From Rhabdophis nuchalis (Eukaryota > Chordata > Lepidosauria > Squamata > Natricidae): DNA of 64,000 nucleotides. A program made the position numbers and the translations under genes. Positions 35,201-43,510 of this stretch are shown in pieces (positions within the stretch are counted from its first letter, which is position 1; each line of letters starts with the position of its first letter). The stretch lies in the NCBI GenBank assembly GCA_039707465.1, contig CM077646.1:77834715-77898714 (forward strand), in the 5' to 3' direction. The notes beneath the pieces are model-generated. The model did no database searches, was not told the DNA's origin, and was given only the letters and a program-made list of their open reading frames with translations.

Positions 35201-38200
35201 TGCCTTGAGCCAATTCTGCATCCTATTCCATGCATCTACATGTTATCCAATACTGAAATATATATTTGTTCTCTTACTGCTGAATTTTAGATGTAATTCT
35301 AAGTGTTTTGCATATCCAAATGAGACAGGAATAAAAAAAAAACAGAAACAGCAAGGGAAAACTGTATATTTTTAATCCTCCCACCCCCCCCAATTAAAAA
35401 AATAATGAAATATCTATTTGCATGCACTTCCTATTTTTTATAATTTGAATATACATTTTGCATTAAATATATATTTCAGTTTTAAAAGCTTTTTGTTCAC
35501 ATTCACATAGGAAAACCAAAATAAGTTAAAAGTGCTTTCAGTTACTGTATCCAAGAAGAAGCCTGCAAAATGTTAAGGAAAGAAGAAGGTTGTGTCCTCT
35601 TTTCCGATTTGATATTTTTGCCTTATGGGACAGCAATAAAGAGATTTACATTCTTCTAATTTTTCACATTTGTTCAAAGAATTCTATTTCCTACTCTCTC
35701 AGTTTGCCATCTAATTACTGCGTATTTGATTGGGCTATTAACAGAAAATCTTAAAGCCAGTATTTCTTCAAAATACTTGATTCAGACCATGACTGGGTTT
35801 TCTAGTAATTTGTTTGTCAAAAAAATATTTTTTACTAATAAATTAATTTCTGACACAGAAAATTCTACAAGACAGATTACTGTTTTCTAAGAGCTGTACC
35901 CAAATAGCAAGTTTCTTCTTGTGGTATTATTGCAGCTGGGGGGTCTGACAAAGATATATCACAAATATAACAGCGGCTTGTAGTTGGTAATGGAATGAAA
36001 TCGAAATAGATTTGGCTTTATAGTGTCTATAGTGAGCTTGTATGTTTGTGGTCACTTGCATATTAGAATACAACAAATATTATAAGCTCATTGTAATATC
36101 TTCGGTTATCATTAAAAAAGGACATTGAAATGTATTATCAAAAAGAACCTGAATATATAATACTTCCCTTGCAATTTCTCATCACCTGAAAATCTAACAA
36201 TATTACATTTATTTATTTACTGATTTGGGTTTCTGTGTTGCTCCAATCTCAAAATGGTTCTTGGCCATTTACATACCTTCTTACAGTTATACATTTAAAA
36301 AAAAAATTTTTTTTTAAATCCAGGAGAAAAGTTACATAAATCAGCACAGATCATAGTTGAGATTATTTCTCAAGAACTTTAATTTTTGGTCAACTTTGCT
36401 GCTTTCCATATTCTGAATTTCAATTAGCTTAACTTAACTGCATAAATAAATGCATAAATATATTTCCTTGTTTTTTTAGTACTGAGATGATTTATTTATT
36501 TAACAAATGTATACGGCTGCTCATCTCATAAAACATGACTCTGGTGAAAGTCTGTGGAGATTCTCAGTTATCTTGGTTGTCCCAAATGGATGTGGAAGTA
36601 TGAACGGATTTCCAGAAAAATTGTAGACTACAGGACCCATTTGGGGAAAGGGTGGAGCCACACCGCGTCAACACAATGCGGGGTCTCAGCGCTCTGAGAT
36701 CTCTGTTGATACTTTTGTCGCCCCCTGGTCCATTCAGACCTAAACCGTCCTGTAGGGACAGCGACGAGGAAGACCAAGCCTTGCTGATCACAGGGGTACC
36801 ACAAAATCTCTGTTTGACCCAAGGGAAGAGCTTCTGCAAGGTGGCAAACAGGCAGCCCCCAGGGCTGACAAAGAGAGGGCAGCTCCGGAAGGAAGGAAAG
36901 AAGCTGAAAGGGAAAGTGCGAGATAACTCACAATAATATATATTTTTGGGAAGATACAACACAACAGGATCAAAGTAACCCAATCAAAAGATAAAATAGG
37001 CCTGAGACCAGGGTGGCAGTGAGAACCAGATTTCATCACTCTTTAGATTTATTAACATGGTTCCATATCTAGAAGAGGATACTTTAGAAAATCGGAAGGC
37101 TTTGGCTGGAATCTTAAATTTTCTGAAACAATATGGAAGAAGAATTGAGAAAAAAATTGGATAAACTTTTGTTTATCACATCAAACCATGAGCAGTTGGA
37201 GGCTCTAACAACTAAAGAGAAAGAAGAAAATGTTGAAGATAAAGAGATATTCATTTTAGCTGAAGATAAAGATATGATAACAGAGAACTTTACTAATGGA
37301 TCCAATGTGGGAGAAAATAAAAAGAAGGAAACTCTAGAGGAATGTGAGCCTCATTTTGGTCTTCAAGGAAAAGTGGGGGGGGGGGAATTGAAGATGGATA
37401 TAAGAGGAGAAATCTCTCCAGAAATACGTCTAGTATTCAAAGATAAACAACATGTAAAGACAGAAACTGGGCAGCAGTATTATTTGAGAGACATACTGGA
37501 CAATAAAGTGCGAAAAGAAGTTTATAAGAAACCTGGAAAGAAGAATAAAAAGAGACTGGGGCCGCAAATGGCAACAGAGATAAGTCCAACTCGCTACTGG
37601 AAAGACACTGGCTGATAATTTTTTCATTTTTCATTTTTTCATTTTATTGGACTTCTATACCGCGCCACTCTCCCAAAAAGGGACTCGGGGCGGTGCACAG
37701 GAAATTAAAACATGAATATAAACATATACCAAAAAGAATAAATACATCATAAATAATCGATAAAATCTTATTAAATTAAACTATACCCTGTGCTAAAAAC
37801 AGTGTAAAACCCATTTGTTAAAACTTAATTTAATTTAAAATCAGTCGGTAAAATAATCTCGAGGAATTAGGCCTGGCCTGGCCTAATTCCTCGAGATTAT
37901 TTTACCGACTGATTTTAAATTAACCGAAAGAAGTGTGTCTTTAGATGTTGACGGAAGAGGCGGAGGTCCGTGATGTTCCTGAGAGCATGAAAGTTGCTAT
38001 CCTTTGATGACTAATAAGTAGATTGTTTTAGATTATCATTGAAGGATTATTAGTTAACAAATAATTATCCACAAATAAGAGTGACTAATAATAATGTTCT
38101 AGTTTAATGATATATATTTATGTATCTATGTATGTGTAGGAATGCATGAGTATGAGGTTGGACATAAACAATAAGACTTTTATTTAATCATGTAGGAATG

Positions 38201-41200
38201 TTGATGAATGTAGTTTAACAAAATGGGGAAGAAATTTAGCAAATTTTAGACTGTTTTAGATTGTTATTGAAGAACTACCAGTTAATAAACAATGAGTTAT
38301 AATAAGAGCAATGGAAAAATTATAGATGATATATATATATATATAGGTGTATGTATATATGCATGTATGTTTGGAATAGACAATGGATGCCATTATGTGG
38401 TTATGTTTAAGTAAGACTTGTCTGAAGAAGATAGACCAAATATGGAATATTAGAGGAGAATTCTGGTGTAACGATATTAAGATATATAATGAATCTTTTG
38501 ATCTAAAATCTACAAAATGAGATTATTCATGAGTAATAATGGTTTTAGAAATGCACGAGAGTTATGTGTAACCAATCAACATACTTTCCAAAAGAAACAA
38601 TGTAGAATGATGATTCTTCCTTTTTGTATTTTTGTTTTATTAAAAAATAAATAACTTTTTTTCCAAAAAAAAAAAAAGACTACAGGAACCATTTACGTTT
38701 CAGTTTGAGATGCAGACAACACAGGCTTATTCAAGCCAACAGCCTGCGCCTGTCTCCAACAGTAAGGGACAAAGCTCAGAACACAGCCTGCAGACAAGAA
38801 GGCTCCACACACACTTGCACTACTCAGGTGGCCATGAGGACACAGATAAACCTCCAAATGGTCTAAATGGCTGTCTAAAAAGAATGCAAATTACCAGCTG
38901 TCTACATGGAATATAAACCCTTCCATTCCCCACCCTCCAGGCAGAACTGAAGAAACCTCTTGGATGAGAAGCCAAACGTCTTCAAAGGAAAAAGCAAAAA
39001 AAGTCCAGTTGCCTCCTGAAAAAAGCACCTTTGGGACATGACTTTGGCAGTGTACAAACACAGAAACAATTAAAACAACACAACCAATCTTAAAAGATTG
39101 AACCTCAATCAGATTAAAAACATGAAAAAGCCCAAACTGTGGGAGAACAATCACCTAACATCATACAACCACCTTGCAGCCTTCTCATGAGTATCCCAAA
39201 GTTTCTGCAAAAACACACTTTAAGAACTTTCTGGAAAACTACTAGGAATGGCACCAACCTCACCTCAGGAAAGTAATGATCTCATGTAATTTAGGGCTTT
39301 ATAAGCCAAAATCAGCACCTTGAATTGCACCCAGAAACAGACTGAAAACCATTGCAGCTCATGCAGCAAATGTGTAATGTGTGCCATTTTAGGGGTACAC
39401 ATAACTGTTAGTACAGCCACACTGTTCATCAACTGAAGTTTCCAAATGTTCTTGAAAGGACAGCCACATTTAGAGCATGTTACAGCAATCCATTCCATTG
39501 AGGTAACCAGGGTATAACTCTGAGTACAGTCTCATGATCCAGGAAAGAGTGCAACTAGCACACAAAATGAAGTTCTACAAAGGCTGCCACTTGATCCTCA
39601 AGCAGGAATCATGAATTTAGGACCTCCAGTTTGACCATCTGTACAGGGTGGTGTCAGCTTATCCACTATCAAAGATGGTAAAGTCCTAGATCCAGAAGGC
39701 CCAATATGCCAGAGCTACTTATTTTTATCAGGGTGTAGCTAAGGCCTGTTGTTCTCCATCCAAAGCCTACAGGAACTAAAACAAGATAATCGCAACATTG
39801 CTTACTTCCCAATCAGGGTAGAAAGGGCATGTTACAAGCGAGCATTACAGTATTCATTATATAGGAAAGTATTTGTTACATTTAATACAAAATATTTATC
39901 AGCCTATTACTTAAATAATGAAATTTACCGTCTGCGTTAAGGATCCAAGTTATGTTGAAGTTACACATTCCTTGTATTTCAACAATCTTGATGCTGATAT
40001 TAAAAAGATCTGCTGGTGTGAATTTATGTTCTTGTTCCAACTCAGGATGAGGCCCTTGCAAAGAATGAAAGTGAGGAGTGAGTATATTTGCAGGCAAAAC
40101 CTCCAGCTTATTAGACTGGCTCGATTAGCCTGCAAGGACTTGAAGCCTTGGTTGAGGTACTCTTCCTTCTCTGAATACCATCATTCGTCCCCAGAAAAAT
40201 CCATAGTGGTGGACAGGTCATGTAGAGTTGCCTTCTACCCTTCCAGAAAGGGTACAGAAAAGCCAGCAGTCACAGAATCAACATCTATAGGAGCTGGAGA
40301 GTTTGCCAGTAAAAGTCCAGCTGCAGTATGACTCTTTTTTGGCTACCCGACACCTTTCTCCAAGCGAGAAGATTTAGAATTAAACATCTCTTGATAGACT
40401 TTGGCAGCCATTTTACCTCATACCTTTCATGAAGAAGAAGATGATGTAAGAAGAATCAAAATCAGAGAAAAATGTGTGTGTACTAATTTAGCCTGCAGAA
40501 ACATCCTGCTTGCTGTCATCAATAAATTTCCATGTGCTCAACAGTTTGAAATGGGATTCCCAAGATCATTTGCTTATTTGTATATCTTTTTTTCAGTTCT
40601 TACGATGGCTAAAACTGCCAGGATACATTTTGATTGAGAAAATGAACAATTTTTCTTGCATAGGAGTGACATTCATTTTTACAAAGTGCAAATATTTACA
40701 CTGAAATTTAACTTTTTTCCATCAAATGTTTGGGAAAGTGATCTTGGGGCCCTGGAATGCATTATATTTATTTATAGAGTAACCAACACCATTGCATTCT
40801 TTAAGTATGATTTAGTTTGCTATATAGTAATAGCACTTAGACTTGTATACCACTTGCTTTACAGCCCTCTCTAAGCAGTTTGCAGAGTCAGCATATTGCC
40901 CCTAACCATTTTGGGTCCTCATTTTACCCACCTTGGAAGGATGGAAGGCTGAGTCAACCTTGAGCCTGATGGGATTTGAACTGCCAAATTGCAGGCAGTC
41001 AACAGTCAACAGTCAGCAGAAGTAGCCTGCAGTACTGCACTCTAACCATTGCACCACCAAGCCTATATGTAAAAGCATTGGCATGGAGAAGGTTAAAGAT
41101 TATCTCCAGGAACGATAAACTGATCAGATATTATTCAACTCAGTGGACTCTAGAGAAGGGTTCTTCACAAGAGGCTTTACAAAAAACTTAAGGCTGGAAA

Positions 41201-43183
41201 CTTCAGTTCTTTCCTTCCTTCTGTGAGGCGCTGATTGCCATCTGTGGCCTCTGTGGTCTTTGTCTGCCCTAATCAGTCAAGGAAGGGCAAAGGTCAAGCA
41301 GGCATATGATGAGTATACTTGTTTGATGCACATTGATTAAAAATCCCACAAAGATTTCACATATTGAAGATATTTTAAACCACCTACGCAATGGGGTCCA
41401 TGAATGTCCAATACATGCAACAAAATTTGAACAATTTTAACACCTAAAACCACATCTTATTAATACATACCATCTTCTTTATAGCATTTGATATGCTGTA
41501 ATGAAAAAGAAAACCAGGATTAAAAGAAAAGGAAATGTAATAAATAGAATGTTACTTTCTAGAAAAATTGCAAGCTGCCCAGTCATTGATTGAGATGGGC
41601 AGCTATAAAAATGACTAAATGATTGACTAACCAAGCCAGTTAAGTACTAAAAAGATCTGGAAATGCTGACTTATTAATACTACATTTATATTCCATCTCT
41701 CCTCTATGGCCATGATGGCAAACCTATGGCACGTGTGCCACAGACGGCACACGAAGCCCTCTGTCCAGGCACGCAAGCCGTCACCCAGCTCAGCTCCACC
41801 ATGCATGCACGCATGTCTCCTGTCAGCCAGCCAGCTGATTTTGGGGTCTCTGCTGTGCATGCAGGAGATGTACGTGCATGCACGGGGATGAGGGGTCAGA
41901 AGCGCCTCCCCTGTGCTCCATTTTTAGTGCCAGGAGCCTTCAGGGAGTGCCTCCGGAGCCTGGGGGAGGCTGTTTTTGCCCTCCCAGAGGCTCAGGAAAA
42001 GCTACCACATCCTGGGGAGGGCGAAAAACAGGCTTACCAGAAATGGGCCTGTTTCCGGCCTCCGGTGCCTGGGGGAGCCCATTTTTGCCCTCTCAGAGTT
42101 TTGAGGAAAGCTTCGGGAGCCTGAGGAAGGTGGAAATCCAGCCCCCTCCCCATGGTGCAGGACGCCAAGTAGGCTGCAGGGGGAGGTCTTTGTGCATGCA
42201 CGGGGGTCACATGCACATGTGCAAGGGACAGGGCGCATTGTATTATGTGTGGGCAGGCCCATGATTTCAGCACGCAAAGTGTTCATAATTGGGTAAATCA
42301 GGCATGTCCAAAGTCCGGCCCGCAGGCCATTTGTGGCCCGGGGGTCGGTTTAATACGGCCCTCCAACAGCCCTCCCTGCTCTGTATAAATGTGGCCCTCC
42401 CTTCCTCCCTCTGTCTCTGGGGCTGTGTGGCTGGGAGGGAGGTGGACGGAGGTTACGGATGCCTCCTCCCGCAGCGGGCGAGGGAGCAGGCGGGGTGAGC
42501 ACCCAAGGCTACCGTCATCTTAAGCACCACCGAGGCTGTCGCCCGGCAGGGGCGTCAGGCAGGGAAGCCGGTCGCGCCTCCATCGCTGCACATTCTGGGG
42601 CTGCGAAGCTGGGAGGGAGGTGAACGCGCGGCCCCAGAACGTCCGCTTGGCGCGTTCACCTCCCTCCCAGCTATGCAGCCCCAGAACGTGCAGCTCCCAC
42701 CGCACAAGGTCACCCGGCAGGGGCGTCAGGCAGGGAAGACGGACGCGCGGCCTCAGAACGTAAGCCGTGGTGCCTGCCGGAGGGAGCCGCGATGGAGACG
42801 CAACCGGTTTCCCTGCCTGACGCCCCTGCCGGGCGACAGCCTCGGTGGCGCTTAAGATGACGGTAGCCTTGGGTGCTCACCCCGCCTGCTCCCTCGCCTG
42901 CTGCGAGTGGCGAGGGGGTGACTGACAAACACAGAGAGAGATAGAAGGGGAGGGAGGGAAAGACAGAGAGACAGACAGAGACAGAGAGAAAGAGAGGGAG
43001 GGAGAGAGACGGAGAGAGACACAGATAGAGAATGAATCGGAATCGGATTGAATCGGAGACAGACGGGGAAAGAGGGAGAGACAGACATACAGAGAGAGGG
43101 AGGGAGGGAGAGAATCAGAGAGAGTGACACACACATAAGTGAGTGAGAGACAGACAGACAGACAGACAAACACAAAGAGTGAC

Positions 43184-43218
<35 letters not shown>

Positions 43219-43479
43219 AAGAAAGAGAAAGAGAAAGAAAGAGACAGAAAGAGACAGAAAGAAAGAGAAAAAGAGAGAGAGAAAGAGAGAGAGAGAAAAA
43301 GGGAAAGAAAGAGTGAAAGAGAGAGAGAGAGAGAGAGAAAGAGAGACAGAAAGAAAGAGAAAGAGAGAGAGAGAGAAAGAGAGAGAGAGAAAGAAATGGA
43401 GAGAGAGAGAGAGAGGAAGAAAGAGAGAGAAAGAGAGAGAGAGAGTGAGAGAGAAAGGGAGACAGAAAGAAAGAGAAAA

Positions 43480-43510
<31 letters not shown>

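Larger units (their letters stand above)
36643..38676 (+). mobile_element. L1-type nonautonomous retroposon, near full length
   Basis: Flanked by an 18-bp duplication with one mismatch: AGACTACAGGACCCATTT (36625-36642) and AGACTACAGGAACCATTT (38677-38694). A poly(A) precedes the right copy. It has a GC-rich leader, then one frame (37133-37615), then AT-rich UTR ending TTTATTAAAAAATAAATAAC and A-run. There is no reverse transcriptase, so it must have moved with help from another L1. It sits in IL17RB intron 3, antisense to the gene. Confidence 0.8.

Noticed and set aside
39918..40331. 137-codon plus-strand ORF
   Set aside because: Opposite-strand shadow over IL17RB exon 3 and adjacent intron.
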